Shown: positions 24,826 to 34,160, counted from the first letter of the stretch. The stretch: 64,000 bases of DNA from Bacteroidota bacterium (GCA_020832235.1 JAFIEZ010000015.1:151105-215104); one strand, 5' to 3'. Notes: generated by a model not told the origin, from the sequence alone. Numbers and translations are program-made.

Positions 24826-27800
24826 ATGGTTAACGGCATTATTACATTCTCCCTGCGCAATCCCGCTATCGTCTTTCTGTTCACCGCCATTACGGTGATT
24901 GCCGGCATCTATGCCTACAGAGAGCTGCCCATCGAAGCATTCCCGGATGTAACCAACACCAGGGTTCGCATCATCACTCAGTGGGACGGTCGCAGCGCAG
25001 AGGAGCTCGAGAAATTCGTGACCATTCCCGTTGAAACCGAGATGAATACCGTGCCGGATGTGGTCAGTCTGCGGTCGGTTTCCCTGTTCGGACTCTCCGT
25101 TGTTACCCTGATTTTCGAAGACCATGTGGATGACTTCACGGCCCAGCAGCATGCCATCGCCCGGCTCATCAACCTGGAATTTCCCGAGGGAGCCGAATAC
25201 GAACTGGAGCCGCCCTCGGGCGCTACAGGCGAGATTTTCCGCTATGTGCTCATGAGCGACGATATGCACATCCGCGATATTACGGCGCTGCAGGAGTGGG
25301 TGGTGGAGCGAAATCTGCGCAGTGTGAAAGGGGTTGCGGATGTGGTCAGTTTCGGTGGTGAAGAGAAGATTTACGAAATCAGCGTGAACCCCGATTTGTT
25401 GCTGCAATACAATCTCACCGCACTCGATGTTTTTGAACGGGTATCGTCCAGCAACATCAATGTAGGCGGGGATGTCATCGAGAAAAGCGGTCAGGCCTAC
25501 GTGGTTCGCGGACTCGGACTGCTAAGCTCTATCGAAGACATTGAAAACATCCTCATTACCAACAAAGACGGTACCCCGATTCTGGTGAGTCATGTAGCCG
25601 AGGTGCGGGAATGGGCTATGCCCCGGCAGGGTCAGGTAGGACTCAACGAGCACGACGACCTGGTTCAAGGCATTGTGATTATGCGTCGAGGCGAGAATCC
25701 AAGCGAGGTGATTCACGGCATACGTGCCAAAATTGATGATCTTAATGAGCGCATTCTGCCCGATAACGTAGAAATTGTGCCCTTTTACGACCGCAATGAT
25801 CTGGTCGACACGACGGTACGCACCGTAACCTTCAATCTGCTGGAGGGTATTGTGCTGGTCACCGTTATCGTATTGTTGTTCATGGCCGAATGGCGCACCA
25901 CCGTCATGGTCGCCATTATTATTCCCCTCTCCCTGCTCTTTGCCTTTATCTGTCTGCGGCTCATGGGGATGTCGGCCAATCTTATCTCGATGGGGGCGAT
26001 TGACTTCGGAATCATCATTGACGGGGCCGTGGTAATGGTGGAAGGTATATTCGTGGCCCTCGACCGAAAACGGCGGGAGCTCGGCCTGGGACGGTTTAAT
26101 CGCCTGGCGAAACTCAGCATCATCAAGAAAAGCGCCCTGGAAATGGGGAATTCGGTGTTTTTCGGGAAAGTGATTATTATTACTGCCCTCCTGCCGATTT
26201 TTGCTTTTCAGCAGGTTGAAGGCAAGATGTTCTCGCCCCTGGCGTGGACCCTCGGTTTCGCGCTGTTCGGAGCGTTGATCTTCTCGCTGACGCTGGTGCC
26301 GGCCATGGCCCGCTACATGCTCTATAAAAATGTGGAGGAGCGCGAGACGCGTTTCATCCGTTTCATACGCGATAATACCTATGCTGCTTTTGAGTGGGTT
26401 TTCAATCGAAAAGCGATGAGTCTGGTTACAACCGGTGTACTGCTGGTGGGTAGCCTGTTCATCTTCCGCGGGATGGGCACCGAGTTCCTGCCCCACATTA
26501 ACGAGGGGGCTATTTACGTGCGGGCTACGCTTCCGAACAGCGTATCGTTGAACGAGTCGCTGGAGATCACCCACCGCATGAAAGACAAGATGCTCACGTA
26601 TCCGGAGGTGGACTTTGTACTCACGCAAACCGGTCGACCAAACGATGGGACCGATCCGACCGGATTTTTCAATATCGAGTTTCATGTAGAGCTGCATCCC
26701 GAGCGGGAGTGGACATCCGGCCGTTCGCAGTCCGACGTGTTGCGGCGGATGCAGGAAGATCTGGACTTATATCCCGGAATTGAACTCGGATTTTCCCAGC
26801 CCATTATGGATAATGTGGAAGAGTACGTGTCTGGCGTGAAAAGCTCACTGGTTGCCAAGCTGTTCGGCGACGATTTATTTGAACTGGAACGCTATGCGGA
26901 GGAAATTGCTGATCAGCTCCGTGAAATACAAGGCATCGAAGACATTGCGGTGTTCCGGAATATTGGTCAGCCTGAATTGCAGATACTCCTCGACCAGCGG
27001 TTAATGGCGCTGTACGGAGTCACCACGGATGATGCACAAGCCATCATCGAAATGGCCATTGGCGGTCGCACCGCGAATGAGTTCTTCGACGACGAGCGGC
27101 GTTTCGACATACGGGTGCGGTACAAAGAAGACTTCCGGCGAACACAGGAAGATATTGCCAACATTCTGGTGCCTGCGGCTGTCGGTGGCATGGTTCGACT
27201 GAGCGAAATCGCCGATATTCAGGAAGTGACCGGTCCGTCATTTGTGTATCGGGAGCAAAACCAGCGACACATTGCCGTTGGCTTTTCGGTACGGGGACGT
27301 GACCTTGGCGGTGCGGTAGCCGAAGCCCAGGATCGCGTGGCGGAGCATGTAGACATTTCGCGGGGATATACCCTGGAATGGGCCGGTGAGTTTGAAAATC
27401 AGGAGCGTGCCCTGGCCAGACTGCAGCAAATTATTCCCGTTACCCTCATCCTCATCTTCTTCCTGCTGTTCATCGCCTTTGGCAGCGTGAAAGACGCCAT
27501 GATCGCCCTCACAACCATCCCTTTCGCCCTAATTGGCGGTATTTTGTCGCTTTGGGTAACCGGAACCTTCTTCGGGATTTCGGCCGGGGTGGGAATCATT
27601 ATTCTGTTCGGGGTTTGTGTGCTCAACGGGGTGATTTTGATATCGGATTTCAACAAGCGCAAGCAGGGTTCGCGCATGAGTCTGGAGCTCGCCATTAAAA
27701 TGGGTGTAAAAGACCGGATTCGTCCTGTGATAATGACGGCGTTGCTGGCATCGTTCGGACTCGTTCCCGCGGCGATATCCACCGGAATCGGTTCTGAAAT

Positions 27801-27927
27801 TCAGAAACCTCTCGCCATTGTTATTGTGGGAGGGATGATTATCGCCATGATTCTGACCCTGCTGATACTTCCCGTGATTTACTACCTGGCATATAAGAAG
27901 AATCCGTCGCCAAGCAATGATATTTGA
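24826..27927 (+). CDS. CzcA-family heavy-metal RND pump
   Basis: 1033 residues, full RND length: first TM helix (PAIVFLFTAITVIAGIYAYRELPIEAFPDVTN), two large periplasmic loops and TM clusters near 335-500 and 865-1010. In TM4 the HME-RND proton/metal signature is intact: SMGAIDFGIIIDGAVVMVE, with acidic residues at about D393, D399 and E406, equal in spacing to D402/D408/E415 of CzcA. This points to export of divalent metal ions (Zn, Co, Ni, Cd) rather than Cu/Ag. It ends 17 bp before the right copy of the 25-bp repeat. Confidence 0.92.
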   Translation: MVNGIITFSLRNPAIVFLFTAITVIAGIYAYRELPIEAFPDVTNTRVRIITQWDGRSAEELEKFVTIPVETEMNTVPDVVSLRSVSLFGLSVVTLIFEDHVDDFTAQQHAIARLINLEFPEGAEYELEPPSGATGEIFRYVLMSDDMHIRDITALQEWVVERNLRSVKGVADVVSFGGEEKIYEISVNPDLLLQYNLTALDVFERVSSSNINVGGDVIEKSGQAYVVRGLGLLSSIEDIENILITNKDGTPILVSHVAEVREWAMPRQGQVGLNEHDDLVQGIVIMRRGENPSEVIHGIRAKIDDLNERILPDNVEIVPFYDRNDLVDTTVRTVTFNLLEGIVLVTVIVLLFMAEWRTTVMVAIIIPLSLLFAFICLRLMGMSANLISMGAIDFGIIIDGAVVMVEGIFVALDRKRRELGLGRFNRLAKLSIIKKSALEMGNSVFFGKVIIITALLPIFAFQQVEGKMFSPLAWTLGFALFGALIFSLTLVPAMARYMLYKNVEERETRFIRFIRDNTYAAFEWVFNRKAMSLVTTGVLLVGSLFIFRGMGTEFLPHINEGAIYVRATLPNSVSLNESLEITHRMKDKMLTYPEVDFVLTQTGRPNDGTDPTGFFNIEFHVELHPEREWTSGRSQSDVLRRMQEDLDLYPGIELGFSQPIMDNVEEYVSGVKSSLVAKLFGDDLFELERYAEEIADQLREIQGIEDIAVFRNIGQPELQILLDQRLMALYGVTTDDAQAIIEMAIGGRTANEFFDDERRFDIRVRYKEDFRRTQEDIANILVPAAVGGMVRLSEIADIQEVTGPSFVYREQNQRHIAVGFSVRGRDLGGAVAEAQDRVAEHVDISRGYTLEWAGEFENQERALARLQQIIPVTLILIFFLLFIAFGSVKDAMIALTTIPFALIGGILSLWVTGTFFGISAGVGIIILFGVCVLNGVILISDFNKRKQGSRMSLELAIKMGVKDRIRPVIMTALLASFGLVPAAISTGIGSEIQKPLAIVIVGGMIIAMILTLLILPVIYYLAYKKNPSPSNDI

Positions 27928-27944
27928 TTGACGATGGACTCGTT

Positions 27945-27969
27945 GTGTGTGTGCGGAAAGCACTAAAAC
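27945..27969. repeat. 25-bp direct repeat, right copy
   Basis: Same sequence as 20055-20079 with a single substitution, same orientation, just after the pump gene and 21 bp before a strong terminator. Confidence 0.85.
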
Positions 27970-27989
27970 ATTAACAATCATAGAGAAGA

Positions 27990-28015
27990 ACGGGCTCCGA
28001 ATCAGCGGAGCCCGT
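27990..28015 (+). terminator. Rho-independent terminator
   Basis: ACGGGCTCCG, loop AATCAG, CGGAGCCCGT, then TTTT. A 10-bp perfect GC-rich stem between the convergent efflux and amidohydrolase genes; the T run favours the plus strand. Confidence 0.85.
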
Positions 28016-28020
28016 TTTGC

Positions 28021-29301
28021 TTACTCTTCCAAGGCCTGAAACTCCTGCACCTTTTGCAAATAGCGATGATACAGCTCACGATGAGCATCCATCATATCGC
28101 TTTTTCGTCCGCGGATGTAGACCTGAATGACCTGGGTGGCATACTCAATCGGATTCCCGTCGGTGATGATGAGATTCGCCTCCAAACCCGGCTGTAACGA
28201 ACCAATTACATCGTCAAGTCCGAGTATTTGCGCGGGATATACCGTGAGCGATTTCAAAGCCTCATCCAGCGGTAACCCGAAGGCTGCAGCCGTACCCGCC
28301 TCGAACGGGAGTCGGTTGGCATTGGGTGCGCTGGAGGTTCCTACTATCGCAAACGTTACCCCCGCTTCGTGCAAACGGGCGGGAAGCTCGTACCATGCGT
28401 AATACGCCTCCCACCATCGATTCGGAGACGATTGTACGGTTGTTATCAAGACCGGTGTTTCCGTTTCTACCAGATGATCGGTAATCAGATGAGCATCACG
28501 ACCGCCCAAAATAACCATTCGGATGTTCTCCTCCTGAGCCCAGGTGATGGCATCTTGCATGGCGCGTACGTCGTTGGCCGATACGACAACAGGCTGAGTT
28601 CGATCAAATACGCGCATCATGGCATCCCATCGCGAATCGAACCCGGGACGGGGAGCATTGCCGGCGGCGTGTGCTTCAACCGCTTTCTTATACGAACGGG
28701 CATCATCAAAGGCCTTGCGAAGCTCGGCTACCTGACTGGCATACGTCCGGGTGTTGTTCGGATTTGGCCAGTTTACCAGCATCCCTACTCTCGCACGGAT
28801 AGTCATCTCGTCCCACGCCCAGCCATCAAGGGCCATCGCAGCCGACTGACCGGATATGAGTCCGCCTCCGGGCGATGTAACCGTGGTAAGTACTCCGGCC
28901 GACCGGGCCACGCCTATGTGGCGACTCTCCGGATGAAACGCACGTTCTACCATCACGTTAGGATTGATCAATCCCTGCTCGTTGATGTCGACCGTCATGT
29001 TAACCGCACCGATTTCGTAGATACCCATGGTACTCCACCCGTCGATGAGTCCGGGATAAATATGCCGGCCGGTGACGTCTTCGGTGACCGTGCCAGCCGG
29101 TAGCGTTACGTCGGTGCCAATTGCGGTTATCACACCATCTTCAAACAGAATGGTTCCGTTTTCTACCACATCACCCGCCAGGGTATGAATCGTACCGCCC
29201 ACAAGCGCTACGGGAACGGTCTGTCGTGGAGCAGGGGCTTGCGCCAGCGCCGGCATCACGCCGACCAGCATCAGCAATGCTATGCAAAGGGCTGTTTTCA
29301 T
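28021..29301 (-). CDS. Secreted amidohydrolase-like protein lacking the HxH metal motif
   Basis: 426 residues from ATG 29301, where a signal peptide begins (MKTALCIALLMLVGVMPALAQ). The frame is open 74 codons further upstream through a tandem repeat, which would bury the signal peptide. The fold markers are there (VALVGGTIHTLAGDVVENGTILFEDGVITAIG; late IGSLQPGLEANLIITDGNPIEYATQVIQVYIRGR). But the strand that normally ends in HxH reads GLIDGWSTMGIYEIG, with no His. This matches a group of amidohydrolase paralogues without the binuclear metal ligands. Catalytic activity is doubtful. It lies just downstream of the double amidohydrolase on the same strand. Confidence 0.82.
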   Translation of the reverse strand: MKTALCIALLMLVGVMPALAQAPAPRQTVPVALVGGTIHTLAGDVVENGTILFEDGVITAIGTDVTLPAGTVTEDVTGRHIYPGLIDGWSTMGIYEIGAVNMTVDINEQGLINPNVMVERAFHPESRHIGVARSAGVLTTVTSPGGGLISGQSAAMALDGWAWDEMTIRARVGMLVNWPNPNNTRTYASQVAELRKAFDDARSYKKAVEAHAAGNAPRPGFDSRWDAMMRVFDRTQPVVVSANDVRAMQDAITWAQEENIRMVILGGRDAHLITDHLVETETPVLITTVQSSPNRWWEAYYAWYELPARLHEAGVTFAIVGTSSAPNANRLPFEAGTAAAFGLPLDEALKSLTVYPAQILGLDDVIGSLQPGLEANLIITDGNPIEYATQVIQVYIRGRKSDMMDAHRELYHRYLQKVQEFQALEE

Positions 29302-29395
29302 GACGTTATAGTTAAAGTGCTCGTTAGTTTTTCCGGAGTTGAACCTGAGTCCGGAAAATTGCGTCGTTTGGGTCATTGCCGTGTTCTCCGCAGGT

Positions 29396-29523
29396 GAGGT
29401 TTCAAACGTACTCTTTGCCAGACTCGATGTGGAAGTTTCATACGTACGCATTGCCAGCTTAGCTGTTGAAGTTTCGCGCTTACTCATCGCCAGCCTCCAT
29501 GTTGAAGTATCAAATCTAGTCAT
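29396..29523. repeat. 36-bp tandem repeat, about 3.5 copies
   Basis: Units begin with GAAGTTTC-like strings at 29396, 29432, 29468 and 29504, an exact 36-bp period. On the minus strand all copies are open in one frame and give a degenerate 12-residue unit (LAMRTYETSTSS, LAKSTFETSPAE). The array lies between the two amidohydrolase genes; its ATG at 29523 overlaps the stop of the upstream gene. Confidence 0.88.
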
Positions 29524-32494
29524 TTCCGCCCTCCATAATTAATCGGATGAGGGCAGCGCGCTCTCGCTCAACGGCACGCTGCAGTTCCGCATCTTCGCGG
29601 ACATCAAAATACCTGCGACCATCTACCCAGGTTTGTTCGGCAATGGTCATGGTGGAAAGCGGATCCCCGCTCCAGATCACGAAATCGGCATCTTTGCCGG
29701 GTTCCAGCGACCCTACTCTGTCCTGAATGCCCAGAAGCTCAGCGGTTCGGCTAGTCACCATAGAAAGGGCCACTTCTCGGTCGACACCTGTTCGCACGAG
29801 CTTGGCCGCCTCCCAGTTCATGCGGGTGGCAATCTGCGAATCGTCGGAGTGCAGGGATGTGACTACTCCGGCTTCGTGCAGCAGTCGTGCGTTGTAGTTG
29901 GTGTTGTCGTAGGCCTCGATTTTGAATCCACCCCAGTCGGACCAGACCACGGCGCCAATGCCTCGCGCGGCCAGTTCGGGAGCCACCTTAAAGGCTTCCA
30001 ACGAGTGGTGGAAGGATGTGACCCGGAAGCCCATGTCGTCTGCCAGGCGCATCAGCATCAGGATTTCATCCTGACGATAACTGTGACTGTGTACGTCGAG
30101 GTCGCCGGCGAGGATGTCAACCAGTGCATCAAGTCGAAGGTCTCTTCGCGGTGGGATGCCAGACCGATTACGCTCCCAATCTTGCCAGCGGGCGCGGTAG
30201 TCCTCGGCCATTCGGAAGCGGTCGGCGATGATCTGTTCAACGCCCATGCGCGTATCGGGATAACGATTGCTGCCCACACGTTTGGGATTTTCGCCCAAGG
30301 CAAATTTGATGGTTCTTCGGGCTCCATCGAGCGGCAGGTCGTGCGAGAGCGCTCCCCATCGCATTTTCAGGGTTACGTTCTGTCCGCCGATGGCATTGGC
30401 CGATCCGTGCATAACATGGGCGGTGGTAAGTCCACCGGCGAGCTGACGATACATCCAGATGTTGTCGATGGTAAGCACATCGCCCATGCGGACTTCCGCG
30501 GTGATGGCGTTTCCGACCTCATTTACCCCCGTTACGCCGGAGTGCAGGTGGGCGTCGATGAGTCCGGGTGTTACATGCTTGCCTTCGGCATCAATGATGG
30601 TGGCGTTGCGCGGGGCCCGCAGGTTTTGTCCTACTTCAACGATGCGGCCCTGACGCACGAGCAGGTCGGCGTTTTCGAGTATGCCTTGCTCTCCCATGGT
30701 CCAGATGGTGGCGTTGCGCACGAGCAGATCACGAGGCTGCTCAGGAAGTCGTTCGCGGCCGTATTCCATAGCCGGACGTACATTTGGTAGGCGGAGGTCG
30801 CGGGCCATCAGCGTTTGTTCCCGGGGTTCGGGAGGAGCGGCGGTCTCGGTTCGATGTCCTTGAAACTGAATGCGTTGCTCTCCGCTGAGCTCGCCCCATC
30901 CTTGAATGCGGTCGTTGAACAGGGAGGCCGTGAGTCGGATGAGCACACTGCTGCCCCCCTCCTCATGGAGGAAATCCCCACGCAGTCGACGGGTTTCATC
31001 GTCGTACGATACGCTCTTGAGCTCTGTTTCCACCCCGTCGCGCAGCAGCTTACCGGATAGCCGACCCCCGCGGGCTTCGGTTACATGCAACTCCCCGTTG
31101 AGGCGCTCATCGGTGGTCACCAGCGACCAGACTCCGGCGGGACTATCCACCGGTTGACGGTTAATCACATGGCGATGTCCGTCGGTCCACACATCCATAA
31201 CACGGGTTCCGGGCTTGAAAATATCGCCATCCGTTACCACAAAATTGGCGGTCTTGCCCCGTTCAATCGTACCATGCGTGCCGGCTATGCCCAGCAACTC
31301 GGCCGGATTCACCGTGAGGGCTGCCAGAGCCGCATCAGCGCTGAGTCCGGCATGCACCATGTAGCGCAGGTTTCGCAGGATGTGGGCAGGACTCGACAAA
31401 CCGTTCGCCGTGAACGAAAAGCGGATGCCTTCTCCGGCGAGTCGGGCGGCGTTTTCAGGAGCCAGATACCAGTGGCGAAGCTCGGCCAGACTGGCATTCA
31501 ACGCCTCTTCGGGCGTGTCAATGTCGGGTTTGGATGGCAGCTCAATCGGAAGTATCAGTTGAAAACGCTGATCTTTCAGGTAATCGGCAATGCGATATTC
31601 ATGTCCGCTGCCCTTAATCCAGGGATTCCTCAGGTCAAATTCACCAGCAATTCGAAGGACGCGAAGCACCTCTTCGTCAGATCGGGTATCGAAAACAACG
31701 GGGTGCTGACCGCGGGATGCATCCTCCAAAGCGGCCAGAACGGCGTTAAACTCAGGGCGAGCCAAGCCGGCGGAAGATCTTCTAAACGCTTCGTGTGCGT
31801 CGTGATGCCAGCGGGCATCGTATAGGGTCTGCCGAATCATGGCAATCACGCCAATCGGGGAAGTCGGATAGGTAAATCCAAATTCCCGGCTTTGGGTGAG
31901 CGAAATCGAATGCGCAACGTTGTCGCGTACGAGTCGATCGGCGGGTGCGGCGTCACTCAGGCTGAAAACCGCGGTTTGTCCGCGGAAGATGCCCAAAGTT
32001 GGCACCGAAGCAACCGTGGTAAAACCGGCTTTTCGCAGGACATCGCGGCCGTCATCCTCGGCATTAAACTCGGAGGATGCGTTGAGATGGGCGCGCAATT
32101 GAGGGTTCCACGACGCGTTGCCACGATCCAGTTCCACCCGGGGATCTTGCATACCCACATGCGAATGGGCGTCGATGAAGCCCGGATAAATGGTTCGTCC
32201 CTGCATATTCCACACGCGGGCATCGGCAGGAACCGACACATTGCGACCTACCGCCTCTACGATGCCGTTTCGAACCACGAGGGTGGCATTGGTGAGGGTA
32301 TTGCCCGGAGCAGTGATGATGGTGGCGTTGGTGAAAGCATGCACACGAGGTGTGTTCTCATGCATCCCGTCGACCGGAGAAGTCTGGGCTTGGGCCAGCA
32401 ACGCTGCCGGAATGAACATCGCGACTACAATAAAGAGCAGAAGCGAACGGTGAACATGCCCAAAGACATGTTTAAAAAATGATGAATCTTTCAT
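29516..32494 (-). CDS. Secreted tandem double amidohydrolase
   Basis: 992 residues from ATG 32494 (MKDSSFFKHVFGHVHRSLLLFIVVAMFIPAALLAQAQ, signal peptide). Two amidohydrolase_1 units in one chain. Unit 1 (to about 480): ATIITAPGNTLTNATLVVRNGIVEAVG, GFIDAHSHVGMQDP, TIERGKTANFVVTDGD. Unit 2 (from about 600): ATIWTMGEQGILENADLLVRQGRIVEVG, GLIDAHLHSGVTG, DLDVHSHSYRQ, TSFHHSLEA, VVTSLHSDDSQ, SLEPGKDADFVIWSGDP. Both keep the HxH; unit 2 has all ligand-type positions (H, H, D). A linker of ~100 residues separates them (WSLVTTDERLNGEL ... RIQGWGELSGEQRIQFQGH). Likely periplasmic hydrolysis of amide or peptide bonds. Confidence 0.87.
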   Translation of the reverse strand: MKDSSFFKHVFGHVHRSLLLFIVVAMFIPAALLAQAQTSPVDGMHENTPRVHAFTNATIITAPGNTLTNATLVVRNGIVEAVGRNVSVPADARVWNMQGRTIYPGFIDAHSHVGMQDPRVELDRGNASWNPQLRAHLNASSEFNAEDDGRDVLRKAGFTTVASVPTLGIFRGQTAVFSLSDAAPADRLVRDNVAHSISLTQSREFGFTYPTSPIGVIAMIRQTLYDARWHHDAHEAFRRSSAGLARPEFNAVLAALEDASRGQHPVVFDTRSDEEVLRVLRIAGEFDLRNPWIKGSGHEYRIADYLKDQRFQLILPIELPSKPDIDTPEEALNASLAELRHWYLAPENAARLAGEGIRFSFTANGLSSPAHILRNLRYMVHAGLSADAALAALTVNPAELLGIAGTHGTIERGKTANFVVTDGDIFKPGTRVMDVWTDGHRHVINRQPVDSPAGVWSLVTTDERLNGELHVTEARGGRLSGKLLRDGVETELKSVSYDDETRRLRGDFLHEEGGSSVLIRLTASLFNDRIQGWGELSGEQRIQFQGHRTETAAPPEPREQTLMARDLRLPNVRPAMEYGRERLPEQPRDLLVRNATIWTMGEQGILENADLLVRQGRIVEVGQNLRAPRNATIIDAEGKHVTPGLIDAHLHSGVTGVNEVGNAITAEVRMGDVLTIDNIWMYRQLAGGLTTAHVMHGSANAIGGQNVTLKMRWGALSHDLPLDGARRTIKFALGENPKRVGSNRYPDTRMGVEQIIADRFRMAEDYRARWQDWERNRSGIPPRRDLRLDALVDILAGDLDVHSHSYRQDEILMLMRLADDMGFRVTSFHHSLEAFKVAPELAARGIGAVVWSDWGGFKIEAYDNTNYNARLLHEAGVVTSLHSDDSQIATRMNWEAAKLVRTGVDREVALSMVTSRTAELLGIQDRVGSLEPGKDADFVIWSGDPLSTMTIAEQTWVDGRRYFDVREDAELQRAVERERAALIRLIMEGGND

Positions 32495-32580
32495 ACGTAT
32501 AAAATTTTGACCCTTGTTTTCGACACAATCCACGAAAGTAGCGTTTATCTGTTAACCGTTTAATAAAATGATGTAAATGC

Positions 32581-32781
32581 AGGCATTCGCAGGACTATTC
32601 GCTGCTCTATTCGCAGGCATTCACTGGTATATTCGCTGGTATTCGCAGGTTCATTCGCTGGACTATTCGCAGGTTCATTCGCAGGACTATTCGCTGCTCC
32701 ATTCGCAGGCATTCACTGGTATATTCGCTGGTATTCGCAGGTCTATTCACTGGTTCATTCGCTGGACTATTGGCAGAAGCT
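32581..32781. repeat. Minisatellite of ~12-bp units
   Basis: About 17 degenerate copies of an ATTCGC(A/T)GG-centred 12-mer. A higher-order block of ~56 bp starting CTATTCGCTGCT at 32595 recurs at 32687. It fills most of the space between the double amidohydrolase start and the sulfurtransferase start. A frame through it is open but gives only a repetitive aromatic peptide. Confidence 0.9.
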
Positions 32782-32859
32782 CCGTTTTTTTTGCAAAACT
32801 ATGCGTCAAAATATGTACCATTCACCTACCGGCACTAACGTAGAACAACCTTTTCCATC

Positions 32860-33876
32860 ATGAACCTATCACCCATTGTTGAACCTGAAGAAATCCTTAA
32901 TAAGCCAGGCGTGCTGCTGTTTGATGTCGGTGGCACTCCCGATTCCCTAACTCGTTTCAAAACCGAGCATTTAAGAGGGGCTGTTTTTGTAGACCTCGAC
33001 ACGCGTCTATCTCAGAAACCGGCGGACGCCGCCGTTGGTGGAAGGCATCCGCTCCCCGACATCCGAACCTTTGCGCGTACATTGACGGAGCTGGGTATCT
33101 CGCCCGATAGTCATGTGGTTTTGTACGACGATAAAAACGGATCGAACGCCGCGGCCCGGTTCTGGTGGATGCTCCGCGCGGTTGGGCACGAAAAGGTTCA
33201 GGTTTTGAATGGAGGACTTACCCACGCCAAAGCCCGGAATTTTCCGATTGAGGCGGGGATGCAGGCGGGCCCGCGCACTGAAGCAGCAGACGCACAAACC
33301 GGAATCGGGTTTCAGTCAGACGCTGAATCATTTCGGGCAGGCTCCAAATTGGCTGGCAGGATGCAGGCTGACGCAAAAGCTCAAGGTGGAATGCAGATGG
33401 GTTCTCAATCGGATGTCGCGCCTGGTTCAGCAGCAGGAGTTGAGGCATTGCCCTACCCCGTTGACCATTGGCGACTTCCCCTCGCAGACCTGAACGAGGT
33501 AGACCTCGCCACACAAAGCGTGCAACATCGCATTGTTGATGTGCGCTCGAAAGAACGGTACGATGGCATCACCGAACCCATCGACCTCGTTGCAGGACAT
33601 ATTCCCGGCGCCATGAACATCCCTTTCACCGAGAATCTCGACGAAAACGGACGCTTCCTACCCGCCGAACAACTCTACGTGACCCATCAGTCACTTTTTG
33701 ACAACATCCCCTCCGAAAACGTCATTATTCATTGCGGATCGGGTGTTACCGCCTGTCATACCCTGCTTGCTGTGGCCCATGCCGGGTATTCCATACCCAA
33801 GCTATATGTTGGATCCTGGAGCGAATGGAGTCGAAATGATAAGCCGATGATTGCATCGAAACAAATCAATGATTAA
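32860..33876 (+). CDS. Two-domain rhodanese sulfurtransferase with low-complexity linker
   Basis: 338 residues. N-terminal inactive rhodanese domain (LLFDVGGTPDSLTRFKTEHLRGAVFVDLDTRLSQ ... HVVLYDDKNGSNAAARFWWMLRAVGHEKVQVLNGG) and C-terminal catalytic domain (IVDVRSKERYDG ... GHIPGAMNIPF ... IIHCGSGVTACHTLLA), with the active Cys near 293 in CGSGVTA, the loop of thiosulfate/3-mercaptopyruvate sulfurtransferases. Between them lies an unusual ~60-residue Gln/Met/Ala/Gly/Asp-rich stretch with repeated MQAG/MQAD/MQMG motifs. The family is ~280 residues long, so this insertion accounts for the extra length. Confidence 0.9.
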   Translation: MNLSPIVEPEEILNKPGVLLFDVGGTPDSLTRFKTEHLRGAVFVDLDTRLSQKPADAAVGGRHPLPDIRTFARTLTELGISPDSHVVLYDDKNGSNAAARFWWMLRAVGHEKVQVLNGGLTHAKARNFPIEAGMQAGPRTEAADAQTGIGFQSDAESFRAGSKLAGRMQADAKAQGGMQMGSQSDVAPGSAAGVEALPYPVDHWRLPLADLNEVDLATQSVQHRIVDVRSKERYDGITEPIDLVAGHIPGAMNIPFTENLDENGRFLPAEQLYVTHQSLFDNIPSENVIIHCGSGVTACHTLLAVAHAGYSIPKLYVGSWSEWSRNDKPMIASKQIND

Positions 33877-33910
33877 ACTACCCGTGTAAAATTAAAATCA
33901 CACGTGTAGT
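33877..33910. promoter_or_regulatory. Dyad operator of the antitoxin/PIN operon
   Basis: ACTACCCGTGT and ACACGTGTAGT form 11-bp arms with one mismatch, separated by 12 nt. The dyad starts right after the sulfurtransferase stop and ends 1 bp before the antitoxin start, so the repressed start codon would be covered by protein. Confidence 0.65.
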
Positions 33911-33911
33911 T

Positions 33912-34160
33912 ATGAAAAAGAAGCTTACTCTTGTTGTTGACGATGAAGTTATAGAGCGGGCAAAACGTCATGCCCGTGCTAAAAACATCACGTTATCTGA
34001 GCTTGTAGAGCAATATTTAGTGGAAGAAACCCGGTCTGAGGGATGGAATCCTCCGAAGGGTACGGTACTTTCCCGCCTCACAGGTGCCGTTCAGCAAGAT
34101 ACCTCCCAAAAAAGCGACGATGAACGCCTGTATCAAGCGTTGAGAGACAAATATGCCTGA
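33912..34160 (+). CDS. DUF6364-type antitoxin
   Basis: 82 residues. The N-terminal half (KKLTLVVDDEVIERAKRHARAKNITLSELVEQYLVEET) is a ribbon-helix-helix of the DUF6364 kind, found with PIN toxins in Bacteroidetes. The C-terminal half (WNPPKGTVLSRLTGAVQQ...DDERLYQALRDKYA) should bind toxin. Its end overlaps the toxin start by 8 nt. A paralogous pair is at 39367-40049. Confidence 0.85.
   Translation: MKKKLTLVVDDEVIERAKRHARAKNITLSELVEQYLVEETRSEGWNPPKGTVLSRLTGAVQQDTSQKSDDERLYQALRDKYA

Noticed and set aside
32581..32781. CRISPR array
   Set aside because: Units are about 12 bp and contiguous with no unique spacers; the 36-bp array at 29396 also lacks spacers. No cas genes in the window.
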